Shown one piece after another: positions 7,339-13,417 of a DNA stretch of 18,498 bases (the stretch's first letter is position 1; each line of letters opens with the position of its first letter). The notes beneath the pieces are model-generated. The model worked only from the letters and a program-made list of their open reading frames with translations. It ran no database searches and was not told the DNA's origin. The translations under genes were made by a program, and so were the position numbers. This DNA comes from Gp6-AA40 sp050742535. Lineage in GTDB: Bacteria > Acidobacteriota > Vicinamibacteria > Vicinamibacterales > UBA2999. The stretch covers positions 1 to 18,498 of the forward strand of contig JBOGIQ010000091.1 in assembly GCA_050742535.1 (NCBI GenBank). Reading direction: 5' to 3'.

Positions 7339-8157
7339 TCAGTTCGGCGTGGGCATCTCCACCGAGTCGACGAGGCGCACCTCGCGTGATTCTGCGGCCG
7401 GTTCGAGTTTCAGCCCAAGCTGTTCCTGCAGCGCGATATAAACGTCGGACAGGTTGCTGTCGGGCCGGCGATCGTACGAGAAGGCCAGTTGCCACTCGTA
7501 ATTGCCGCGAAGGCCTGTTTTATCGACGATCGGCCGATCGACCCAGCCCTGAAGATCACGGATGAGTTCAGCGAGATCGTCGGCAGCGCGAAGAGAGATT
7601 CGTCCGGGCGCGCTCATGTCCGTCGATCCTGCACACCATGAACGCCCCGTGTCTGTCTCACGCGGTTCCGCCAAATCGGCCCTCGATCGCTTGGCGATCA
7701 GATACTCGGTGCAGTTGTAAACCGAGGGACGAAGACCGGGCCCCAGCCGGTCCGGGCGAACAACGGTGAGCGCGTACACGGGTACCGGTCTCACTTCGAC
7801 ATGCGTCCTGAGGTTGAAGCGCTCGACGAGGAGCGCCTGCAGCATCGCCAGCTCCCGTTCTGGTGGCGCATCGGGCGCGGCCGCAGTGATGTCGAACCGT
7901 GCGGCGAGCGCGTCGTTCAGTGATGTCACAAGCAGGTAACGCTGCATTGCACGCGGGATTCCGTAGGCGTAGGCGATCAGATCGACCAGACGCATGTTCG
8001 TGGCGGCGAACCGGTTCCCGGGGAGGATGCTGGCAGAGCTGCGGGTATCGCCGGAGGTGTTCTGCCGTATCGAGGTGACGTCGAACGCGTGCTGCCCGCG
8101 AACCGGTATCACGCCAACGCCGGTCATGAGCGCAAGCGCCATGGCGATTCGTCGCAT
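7339..8157 (-). CDS. DUF3738 (TIGR03435) secreted protein, tandem copy A
   Basis: A 272-residue protein with signal peptide MRRIAMALALMTGVGVIPVRGQ. It carries all the landmarks of the family: FDVTSIRQN at the mature N-terminus, NMRLVDLIAYAY, RFDI, MLQALLVERFNLRTHVEV, PVYALTVVRPDRLGPGL, RPIVDKTGLRGNY, ALQEQLGLKLEP, and an extreme C-terminus VEMPTPN. The family is abundant in Acidobacteriota, sometimes fused to BlaR1-like M56 peptidases; its function is unknown. An earlier TTG start at 8184 would overlap the stop of copy B in TTGA, suggesting coupling. I prefer the ATG at 8157 because it gives a clean signal peptide and aligns with the start region of copy B. The gene is probably cotranscribed with copy B and the six-cysteine gene upstream. 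Confidence 0.88.
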   Translation of the reverse strand: MRRIAMALALMTGVGVIPVRGQHAFDVTSIRQNTSGDTRSSASILPGNRFAATNMRLVDLIAYAYGIPRAMQRYLLVTSLNDALAARFDITAAAPDAPPERELAMLQALLVERFNLRTHVEVRPVPVYALTVVRPDRLGPGLRPSVYNCTEYLIAKRSRADLAEPRETDTGRSWCAGSTDMSAPGRISLRAADDLAELIRDLQGWVDRPIVDKTGLRGNYEWQLAFSYDRRPDSNLSDVYIALQEQLGLKLEPAAESREVRLVDSVEMPTPN

Positions 8158-8180
8158 GCGTGCCAGGGAGTCGATTGTAA

Positions 8181-9005
8181 TCAATTCGGCCTGGGCATCT
8201 TCACCGCGTCGACGAGGCGAACCTCGCGCGATTCCCTGACCGGCTCGAGTTTCAGCCCGAGCTGCTCCTGCAGCGCAATATAGACTTCGGGCGAGCGGTT
8301 ATTGGGCCGCCTGTCATACGAGAACGTCAAGTGCCACTCGTAATTGCCGCGAAGACCTGTTCTGTCGACGATCGGCCGATCGACCCAGCCCTGGAGGTCA
8401 CGAATGAATTCGGCGACGTCATCGGCAGCGCGAAACGAGATCGCGCCGGGAGCGCGCATGTCTGTCGACCCTGCACACCATGAGCGCCCCGTTTTTGCCT
8501 CGCGTGGTTCGGCTACGTCTGCCCTTGATCGCTTCGCGATCAGATACTGCGTGCAGTTATAGACCGAGGGACGCAGTCCGGGCCCGAGGCGGTCCGGGCG
8601 AACAACGGTGAGCGCGTACACGGGTACCGGCCTCACTTCGACGTGCGTCTTCAGGTTGAAGCGCTCAACCAGGAGCGCCTGCAGCATCGCCAGCTCCCGC
8701 TCCGGGGGGGCATCAGGCGCCGCCGCCGCACTGATGTCAAACCGTGCGGACAACACGTTGTTCAACGGTGTCAGGAGGAGATACCGCTGCATCGCGCGCG
8801 GGATTCCGTACGCATAGGCGATGAGATCGACCAGACGCATGTTCGTGGCGACGAACCGCTTTCCGGGCAGGATGTTCGCGGAGCTACGGGGATCGCCGGA
8901 TTTGTTCTGCCGTATCGACGCGACGTCGAACGAGTGCTGCGCGCGGACCGCCGTCGTCCCGACGCCGGCAATCAGCACGAGTGCAATAGCGATCCGCCGC
9001 AGCAC
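8181..9005 (-). CDS. DUF3738 (TIGR03435) secreted protein, tandem copy B
   Basis: A 274-residue paralogue of copy A, roughly 85% identical by eye count, with the same landmarks (FDVASIRQN, NMRLVDLIAYAYGIPRAMQRY, LLVERFNLKTHVEV, RPIVDRTGLRGNY, ALQEQLGLKLEP, C-terminal MPRPN). The signal peptide runs to TAVRAQ. Cysteines in VYNCTQY and SWCAGS are shared with copy A and may pair. The start is uncertain. GTG at 9005 follows GGAGG by only three bases, and the CTG at 9002 aligns with the ATG of copy A. No upstream ATG exists before a stop codon in this frame. It lies 36 bp downstream of the six-cysteine protein gene and overlaps the possible TTG start of copy A. Confidence 0.88.
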   Translation of the reverse strand: MLRRIAIALVLIAGVGTTAVRAQHSFDVASIRQNKSGDPRSSANILPGKRFVATNMRLVDLIAYAYGIPRAMQRYLLLTPLNNVLSARFDISAAAAPDAPPERELAMLQALLVERFNLKTHVEVRPVPVYALTVVRPDRLGPGLRPSVYNCTQYLIAKRSRADVAEPREAKTGRSWCAGSTDMRAPGAISFRAADDVAEFIRDLQGWVDRPIVDRTGLRGNYEWHLTFSYDRRPNNRSPEVYIALQEQLGLKLEPVRESREVRLVDAVKMPRPN

Positions 9006-9041
9006 ATTCCTCCGGACCAGCGAATCCGATGGTCGTCGTTC

Positions 9042-9308
9042 TCAGCTGCAAAACGGTGCAGGACCGAGAGAGCATGTCCCCCAATACAAGTTCACGACGA
9101 GCTGCGGATCCCAGCAGGTGTATTCCGTGATCAACATCGGCGGATCCGCGGGATCACAGACGGCGCCGTGGGGGTAGAACTTCGCCTCCTGCGCACCCTC
9201 GCAATAGTCGAAGGCGGACTGACAGTCCTCCCACGCCAATACCGGCCTGCCAGAAACAGCAGGCACCGCAAGCACCGCAGCTGCCGCTAACTTCAATGAC
9301 ATCTTCAT
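9042..9308 (-). CDS. Small secreted six-cysteine protein (type 1)
   Basis: An 88-residue protein of unknown family. A Sec signal peptide covers residues 1-25 (MKMSLKLAAAAVLAVPAV ... VLA). The mature part of about 63 residues has six cysteines at 29, 36, 51, 65, 79 and 87, enough for three disulfides. It is rich in Pro, Trp, Tyr and Asp and acidic overall. Translation is well supported by GGGAGGGAG ending about six bases before the ATG. The gene directly precedes two DUF3738 genes on the same strand, and a protein of the same design precedes another DUF3738 gene at 10240-10500. It could be a partner, a substrate or an exported peptide; no homologue is recognised. Confidence 0.7.
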   Translation of the reverse strand: MKMSLKLAAAAVLAVPAVSGRPVLAWEDCQSAFDYCEGAQEAKFYPHGAVCDPADPPMLITEYTCWDPQLVVNLYWGTCSLGPAPFCS

Positions 9309-9431
9309 CCGAGTCTCCCTCCCGGCGACGGTCGTCGCACCACGTGTGCGAACGCTGGGCCGTGATGTTACGGCTCGATCAGCCGCACAGAGCGCTGTAC
9401 GTCAGGGATGAGACGGGCGACGGCAACGCCG

Positions 9432-10222
9432 TCAATTCGGCGTCGGCCGCTGGATACGCTCGATCACGTAGCCGGCCTCCGGACTCAGGCCCGGCTCCAG
9501 CTTCAGCCCCAGTTGCTGGATTGCCGTGAAGATCCCGGCATTCGCGATGGCGCTGTCCGTGCCTGCGATCGGATCCGGAGCCCACGCCAGCTCGAAGTCA
9601 TATCGGCCAGTCAATCCGGTCCGGTCGCGGATGCGGCGATCGACCATGGGGCTCATGAAAGCGATCAGCGTATTCATCGCGGTGCCGGCGCCGACGATGC
9701 GACCCCGCTCGCGATCGATGCGCACGCCGGCGCAGCGTGGATCGCCAGCGGGCAGTGGGCCCTGGCGCTCGATGCGGGCCGAAGGGTCGACCTGCACCCG
9801 CGTGCAGGTCACCGTCAACGCGCGTATCGCCGGCGGCAGCGGCGCATCGGGTCGCATCCGTACCAGGAAGTACACAGGCACGTCTACCGGCTTCGCGCGC
9901 GATCCACCGTTACTGCCGGGAGGGCGTCGATATCAAACCGTTCCGAAGCGATCCACCCGGGCGCCCCCATCAGCTGATGATTGGTGCGCAGGTCGTACGC
10001 CAGATCGATCAGCCTGCGCGCGGTGATGTTGGTCGCCCGGAACCGGCCATCCGGAAACCACCGCATCGAGTAGGCGACCGGACCTGGGCTGGTATTGGGG
10101 CGCACGGACGCCACCTCGAAGGCGGGGGTGACGACGGCGGCGCCGGCAGACGTCGGCGGTTCCTGCCCGCCGACGACACGGGCCGCCCCGATCACGAGTC
10201 CGATGACGATCAGTGCGCGCAT
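9432..10222 (-). pseudogene. DUF3738 (TIGR03435) gene broken by internal deletion and frameshift, copy C
   Basis: The N-terminal part (10222-9884) has a signal peptide, FEVASVRPN, RRLIDLAYDL and WIASERFDIDALP, then hits a stop after DRARSR. The C-terminal part (9881-9432) resumes in another frame at PVDVPVYFLVRM and runs to RPTPN, with DRTGLTGRYDF and QLGLKLEP intact. The conserved stretch that should lie between them (about 25 residues in copies A and B, containing MLQALLVERFNL and the following His/Glu) is missing. The lesion near 9893-9912 is therefore a deletion that also shifts the frame, not a simple one-base error. The ORF starts with ATG 17 bp after the second six-cysteine gene. The C-terminal frame could start on an internal GTG (9881), but it would lack a signal peptide. 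Confidence 0.8.
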
Positions 10223-10239
10223 GCGGCACTTCGATGCGG

Positions 10240-10500
10240 TCAGCTGAGGCAGCTGGTCATTCCACCGTGCTCGTCGCAGGCCTCATAATCGACGTCTCCG
10301 TGCATGTCGCAGAAGTCCGCGGACTGAGACTGCCTGGCGCTGCAGTCGCCACCGTCTCCCCAGTGGCAGTACGCCGGGCTCTGGTCGTTATGACATTGGT
10401 AGTCGTACCCTTCATGGGCGGGAAGGCCGACCGTTACCGCCACCAAGCCTATCAAAGACGAGCCGACATTGATGATTGTTCGGTGCCCGCGTGTCATCAT
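10240..10500 (-). CDS. Small secreted six-cysteine protein (type 2)
   Basis: An 86-residue protein of unknown family. The N-terminus MMTRGHRTIINVGSSLIGLV is a plausible Sec signal, with cleavage near LPA/HE (~28). The mature part has six cysteines at 36, 45, 53, 64, 75 and 84, and many His, Asp and Tyr residues. The frame continues upstream, but GGAAGGAG sits four bases before the double ATG at 10500/10497, which fixes the start. It shares design with the 9042-9308 protein (length, leader, six cysteines, one close to the C-terminus) but not spacing or sequence. It lies 17 bp upstream of a DUF3738 gene. The His/Asp content might suggest metal binding; that is speculation. Confidence 0.7.
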   Translation of the reverse strand: MMTRGHRTIINVGSSLIGLVAVTVGLPAHEGYDYQCHNDQSPAYCHWGDGGDCSARQSQSADFCDMHGDVDYEACDEHGGMTSCLS

Positions 10501-10628
10501 CGCTCTCCTTCCAGATGCGGCGGGCACCGTCGCAAATGCGGCGACCGGGAGGGCATCCGCGGAGTACCCGTAGGGTCGCCGCGCGAGTGCCGCAAGACAC
10601 GATCGGACGTACTGCAGTGGGGTGCCGC

Positions 10629-11159
10629 GTGTTACTCGTTCCTCGTCTACCTCTACCGTCGCTTGTTCGACGCAGTATGACGGTGCTGTTATTGCTCTTC
10701 GTCGTGCCCCGCGCAAACGCGCAGGAGCGCCCCGCGCCGGCAGTCGATCTGACCGCCGCCTGGATCGGATTTGCGGACGACGGGATCGCCGGCGAGCCAG
10801 GGTTCGGCGGCGCGTTTCGCTGGTACATGAGCCCGCGGATTGCGATCGGGCCGGAGCTGCTGTATATCCGCGGCGACTCTCACAGCCACCTGGTCCTCAC
10901 CGGCAACCTGACGTGGGATGTGCTGCCGCAGGCAACGCACCCGAAGGCAACGCCCTTCCTCGTCGCCGGCGCGGGAATGTTCCAGACGCACGAGGAATTC
11001 TTCGACGACGCCGTCACCTCGAAGGAAGGCGCGTTCACCGCCGGTGGCGGGATCCGATCGCGGGTCGCCGATCGTATCAGCGTGGGCGTGGACGCGCGTG
11101 TGGGCTGGGAGCTCCACATTCGTATTGGAGGGTTTGTCGCGATCAGCGTCGGACGTTAA
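10629..11159 (+). CDS. Small outer-membrane beta-barrel protein
   Basis: A 176-residue protein from GTG at 10629, or 160 residues from ATG at 10677. The GTG start gives a signal peptide with arginines before the hydrophobic core (VPRLPLPSLVRRSMTVLLLLF) and cleavage after RANA; the ATG start would leave almost no positive n-region. The mature part alternates polar and hydrophobic residues in about eight strands (VDLTAAWIGF, FGGAFRWYMS, IAIGPELLYI, HLVLTGNLTWDVL, ATPFLVAGAGMF, GAFTAGGGIRSRV, ISVGVDARVGWEL, IRIGGFVAISVG). This resembles OmpA/OmpW-size porin-fold proteins. No function can be assigned. It diverges from the six-cysteine gene and converges on the HAD gene with 6 bp between stops. 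Confidence 0.65.
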   Translation: MLLVPRLPLPSLVRRSMTVLLLLFVVPRANAQERPAPAVDLTAAWIGFADDGIAGEPGFGGAFRWYMSPRIAIGPELLYIRGDSHSHLVLTGNLTWDVLPQATHPKATPFLVAGAGMFQTHEEFFDDAVTSKEGAFTAGGGIRSRVADRISVGVDARVGWELHIRIGGFVAISVGR

Positions 11160-11165
11160 GAATCG

Positions 11166-11879
11166 TCACGCGCGCGGCAGGGCGGTGTCGCGTGTCGCGT
11201 TGATCGCCGTCGAATCGAGCGCGCCGTTCAGCCATCCACCGATTAATTCCGTGACACCCTTGCCCCTCACCTCCGCGGTGACGAGATCGGCGATCTCCTG
11301 AACTGACGGCAGCGCGTTGCGGACGGCCGCCGCGAATCCGCAGCGGCGCAGGAACGGGAGGTCGTTCTCGGCGTCGCCAACGCCGATGGTCGCGGCCCAC
11401 GGGACGCCGACCACTTCGAGCGCCCTCGCCAGCCCGGTCGACTTGGTCACGTCGGAGGGCAGCGCCATCACCGACCCTTTGTTGAAGATCACGTGCCAGT
11501 CGATGCGCAGATCGTGGATCGCCGCGATCAGCGTCTGCTCGTGCGGTTCGACGGTCGCCACGATCGAGTGGCCCACCGAGAAGGGTACGTTGTGCTCCAT
11601 CAACCGCGTCGTCAACGATTCAGGTGGAGCCGGCGCGAGAATCTCGATCTCTTTCGTTCGCGGGTCGTACAGGGTGGCGCCATTTTCGGCAACGACCAGA
11701 TCGAAGAGGTCGATCTGGTCGAAGGTGTTGAAGAGATCCGTCAACTCCCGTCCGGTGACCATGATCAGACGATGACCGGCGGCGCGCACACGCTGCAGGC
11801 TGGCGGCCGTTGGCGCGTCGACCTTGCCGTCGAAGGCGATCGTGCCGTCGTAATCGGTTGCCAGGCACCGGTACTTCAT
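11166..11879 (-). CDS. HAD-IIB family sugar-phosphate phosphatase
   Basis: A 237-residue cytoplasmic phosphatase. Motif I is ATDYDGT (nucleophile Asp9, acid/base Asp11), motif II VTGRE (41-45), motif III the Lys at 146 in DVTKSTGL, and motif IV GVGDAENDLPF (Asp169, Asp173). The C2-type cap lies between motifs II and III (~80-140). The ending, VRNALPSVQEIAD with GVTELI, is typical of Cof/sucrose-phosphatase relatives. The ATG at 11879 overlaps the stop of the upstream ROK kinase in ATGA, so translation is probably coupled. Substrates of this group are usually hexose phosphates. The pairing with a sugar kinase suggests opposing or sequential steps in sugar metabolism. All catalytic residues are present. 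Confidence 0.85.
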   Translation of the reverse strand: MKYRCLATDYDGTIAFDGKVDAPTAASLQRVRAAGHRLIMVTGRELTDLFNTFDQIDLFDLVVAENGATLYDPRTKEIEILAPAPPESLTTRLMEHNVPFSVGHSIVATVEPHEQTLIAAIHDLRIDWHVIFNKGSVMALPSDVTKSTGLARALEVVGVPWAATIGVGDAENDLPFLRRCGFAAAVRNALPSVQEIADLVTAEVRGKGVTELIGGWLNGALDSTAINATRDTALPRA

Positions 11880-12577
11880 CGCACCACCCGCCAGACGTTC
11901 GCCGGCTGTGCATCGTGCGGCTCCACGTATTCCTCCCACAGACGGACGCCGCCTTTGAACGCGTCGTGCCGCTCCCCTCTGTAAGTGCACGCGGGCAGCG
12001 GATCGACCTTACGCCCGTTGCCGCCGCCGAGCACCACATAGTCCGCGGTGAAGGCTTCACGCAGCGGCGGCAGAATTTCCAGCACGTCCGCCTGCCACGC
12101 ATCGTGCCCGTGCGCCTTGCGGGCGGCGCGGCCAAGATGGTCGGCCACCGTGCCGCCGCGGGTGTGAGGAAGGGATCCGAGCTCGAGAGGAATCAAGACG
12201 TGCTCGGAGACCAGAGCGGACGCGACGCCGGTCCCCAGGCCGAGAAACAGCATGCGGCCCGCGCGATAGGCGCCGAGCGCCTGCAGGATTGCGTCGTTCA
12301 CCAGGCGGACCGGACGGCCGAAGGCGGCGGCGAAATCGTATCCAACCCAGCCGCTCGCGAGATTCCCGGGTTCGGCTGCTGGCTTGCCACGGACGACCGC
12401 GCCGGGATAGCCGATCGACACAACGTCGTACCGCCAATCCTCCGTTCGCTGCTTCAGCTCTTCCAGCAGAAGATGTGGAGTCAGCTGGCAACCGGAGCGA
12501 AATCGTCGCACCGTGCCGAGCGCGGGCAATCCCAGCTTTACGCGCGTGCCGCCGATATCCACTACGAGCACATCCAC
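11876..12577 (-). CDS. ROK family sugar kinase (polyphosphate-glucokinase-like)
   Basis: A 233-residue kinase. VVDIGGTRVKLG (5-16) is the ATP phosphate-binding motif. VVSIGYPGAV, NLASGWVGYDF and VRLVNDAILQALG follow; the Asp in VNDA (Asp95) is the likely catalytic base. FLGLGTGVASAL (111-122) and VVLGGGNG (181-188) complete the actin-like ATPase core. The layout matches short ROK proteins related to polyphosphate/ATP glucokinase. The CXCGXXGC zinc motif of many ROK proteins is absent. It probably phosphorylates glucose or a related hexose; the phosphate donor cannot be read from sequence. The start is GTG at 12577 with a weak ribosome-binding region. It forms a coupled two-gene operon with the HAD-IIB phosphatase. 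Confidence 0.83.
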   Translation of the reverse strand: MDVLVVDIGGTRVKLGLPALGTVRRFRSGCQLTPHLLLEELKQRTEDWRYDVVSIGYPGAVVRGKPAAEPGNLASGWVGYDFAAAFGRPVRLVNDAILQALGAYRAGRMLFLGLGTGVASALVSEHVLIPLELGSLPHTRGGTVADHLGRAARKAHGHDAWQADVLEILPPLREAFTADYVVLGGGNGRKVDPLPACTYRGERHDAFKGGVRLWEEYVEPHDAQPANVWRVVR

Positions 12578-12604
12578 CGAAAGTGGTATTGCAAGTACCG
12601 GGCA

Positions 12605-12638
12605 ACGAGGGCCGCCAGTGTCGAGTGGTGGCCCTCGT
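12605..12638 (-). terminator. Strong hairpin between the secreted-protein gene and the ROK operon
   Basis: ACGAGGGCC (12605-12613) and GGCCCTCGT (12630-12638) are perfectly complementary. The stem extends inward through one G-T pair and three further pairs to about 13 bp around an eight-base loop. It lies 54 bp past the stop of the minus-strand gene ending at 12692 and 28 bp before the ROK start, so it fits as that gene's terminator. No T-run follows on the minus strand, so classic intrinsic termination is not shown; RNA 3'-end stabilisation is also possible. Confidence 0.5.
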
Positions 12639-12653
12639 CTCCTGTCGTCCTTC

Positions 12654-12688
12654 TATCTCCTACCTCCTACCTCCTTCCTCCTACCTCC
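12654..12688. repeat. Heptanucleotide repeat tract, five units of TAYCTCC type
   Basis: Five successive 7-bp units (TATCTCC, TACCTCC twice, TTCCTCC, TACCTCC) make a pure pyrimidine/A tract on the plus strand, GGAGGTA on the minus. It ends three bases before the stop codon of the 12692-13297 gene. A related tract in the other orientation lies just beyond the gene's start. Confidence 0.85.
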
Positions 12689-12691
12689 TTG

Positions 12692-13297
12692 CTACTTCGC
12701 ACACGTCCCCGACACTTCGCGAATCGACGAGATCTCAAGCTCGCGCAGCTGAAGATCGCGCCCCGCGACGTCGATGCCTTCCGGTGGCTTGCCTGCAGTT
12801 GGTCCGCCGGTGGGCCTTCCTCCCGCGGTCTCCGCGGCCTTGAGCATCCCGGCGATCTCTACTCTCTTGCCGACGAACTGCTCCGCTTTCGATTCGTCGC
12901 GTCCGCTCAACTCGTACGCGGCGGTACCGCCGGTCGTTGCCGCTGGAGCCGGTGCGCCCGCGCCTCGTGTCGACGTTGCGCCGGCTCCTGGCATCGACGC
13001 CTCGGCGAGGATGAACTCGTTGCCGGCGCCAACGCCGGTGTTTGCAACTCCACCCCTGCCGGCATCACGCGCCTTTCGATAATCCGCCTCACGCTGAATG
13101 CATCCGGTCACGGTCACCTGCTGTGCTGAACCGGCCGCCTGCGGCTGCGCTGGCGTTGTCCTTTCCTGCGCTGGGGCAGGCCGATCCTGCGCACCCGCGG
13201 GCCGATCTTGCGCACCCACTGTCGTCGATGAGAACACGGCCATACCGAGAGCGACGACGGCAGCTGCACACGTACCGCCCGCAAATCTCAATTTCAT
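12692..13297 (-). CDS. Secreted protein of unknown function with low-complexity N-terminus
   Basis: A 201-residue protein. The signal peptide is residues 1-29 (MKLRFAGGTCAAAVVALGMA ... TVGA). An Ala/Gln/Pro linker follows, with short repeats AQDRPAG, AQDRPAP and AQERTTP. The folded part begins VTVTGCIQRE (Cys66) and contains EFILAEA, AAYELSG, FVGKRVEIAGML and LQLRELEISSIREVSGTC (Cys199). The pattern TGC...Y.L.G...VGKRVEI.G resembles small OB-like beta-barrel domains found in secreted acidobacterial proteins; I do not recognise a named family. Cys66 and Cys199 could pair. The start is firm: AAGGAGGGG lies three bases before the ATG. It diverges from the DUF3738 copy D gene and is bracketed by two heptanucleotide tracts. 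Confidence 0.7.
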   Translation of the reverse strand: MKLRFAGGTCAAAVVALGMAVFSSTTVGAQDRPAGAQDRPAPAQERTTPAQPQAAGSAQQVTVTGCIQREADYRKARDAGRGGVANTGVGAGNEFILAEASMPGAGATSTRGAGAPAPAATTGGTAAYELSGRDESKAEQFVGKRVEIAGMLKAAETAGGRPTGGPTAGKPPEGIDVAGRDLQLRELEISSIREVSGTCAK

Positions 13298-13347
13298 GCG
13301 TCCCCTCCTTGTGGTGTTCGCCGGAGGGATTGCAAGGGGGTGGCCGG

Positions 13348-13391
13348 GAGAAGGAGAGAGGAGGAAGGAGGAAGGAGGAAGGAGGAAGGAG
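13348..13391. repeat. Heptanucleotide repeat tract, about 4.4 perfect GAGGAAG units plus degenerate purine run
   Basis: From 13361 to 13391 the unit GAGGAAG repeats exactly four times plus GAG. Bases 13348-13360 are an imperfect purine run of the same kind. The tract is all G and A on the plus strand. It lies in the 5' region of DUF3738 copy D and ends four bases before that gene's probable -10 box. Its unit is nearly the same as that of the 12654-12688 tract, but on the opposite strand. Confidence 0.9.
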
Positions 13392-13394
13392 CGT

Positions 13395-13400
13395 TAGAAT
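13395..13400 (+). promoter_or_regulatory. Putative -10 box (TAGAAT) of DUF3738 copy D, abutting the heptad tract
   Basis: TAGAAT matches five of six bases of the sigma-70 -10 consensus. The region where a -35 box should be lies wholly inside the GAGGAAG repeat, so there is no TTGACA-like element. Transcription would begin near 13407, about 11 bases before the ATG at 13418 and at the GAGGA ribosome-binding site. Confidence 0.35.
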
Positions 13401-13417
13401 CCGCCCGAGGACGTCAT

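Larger units (their letters stand above)
7339..9005 (-). repeat. Tandem gene duplication (copies A and B of DUF3738)
   Basis: The two coding units are direct tandem copies. By eye I count roughly 38 differences across about 250 aligned residues, plus one single-codon indel. Similarity continues a few codons upstream of both starts (DSLARM versus DSLVRRN), so the duplicated unit included leader sequence. Divergence is concentrated near the C-terminus, after SYDRRP. Confidence 0.85.

Noticed and set aside
9371..9385. A short inverted repeat, CGGCT-CGATC-AGCCG, upstream of the first six-cysteine gene
   Set aside because: A 5-bp stem is expected by chance in GC-rich DNA, and no promoter element could be tied to it.
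9432..9881. The C-terminal half of DUF3738 copy C as an independent gene starting at an internal GTG
   Set aside because: It lacks a signal peptide and begins in mid-domain; it is better read as half of a broken gene.
11810..13129. A 439-residue plus-strand frame across the ROK gene, the hairpin and the heptad tract
   Set aside because: It crosses two well-supported minus-strand genes and contains a repeat-encoded Leu/Pro/Ser stretch; no domain.
12654..13391. The heptad tracts as a CRISPR array
   Set aside because: The units are seven bases, contiguous and without spacers; this is a microsatellite-type repeat.
13340..13417. An N-terminal extension of DUF3738 copy D through the repeat tract
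   Set aside because: The extension is only repeat-encoded Arg/Glu/Gly and would bury the signal peptide; the ATG at 13418 has a good ribosome-binding site.
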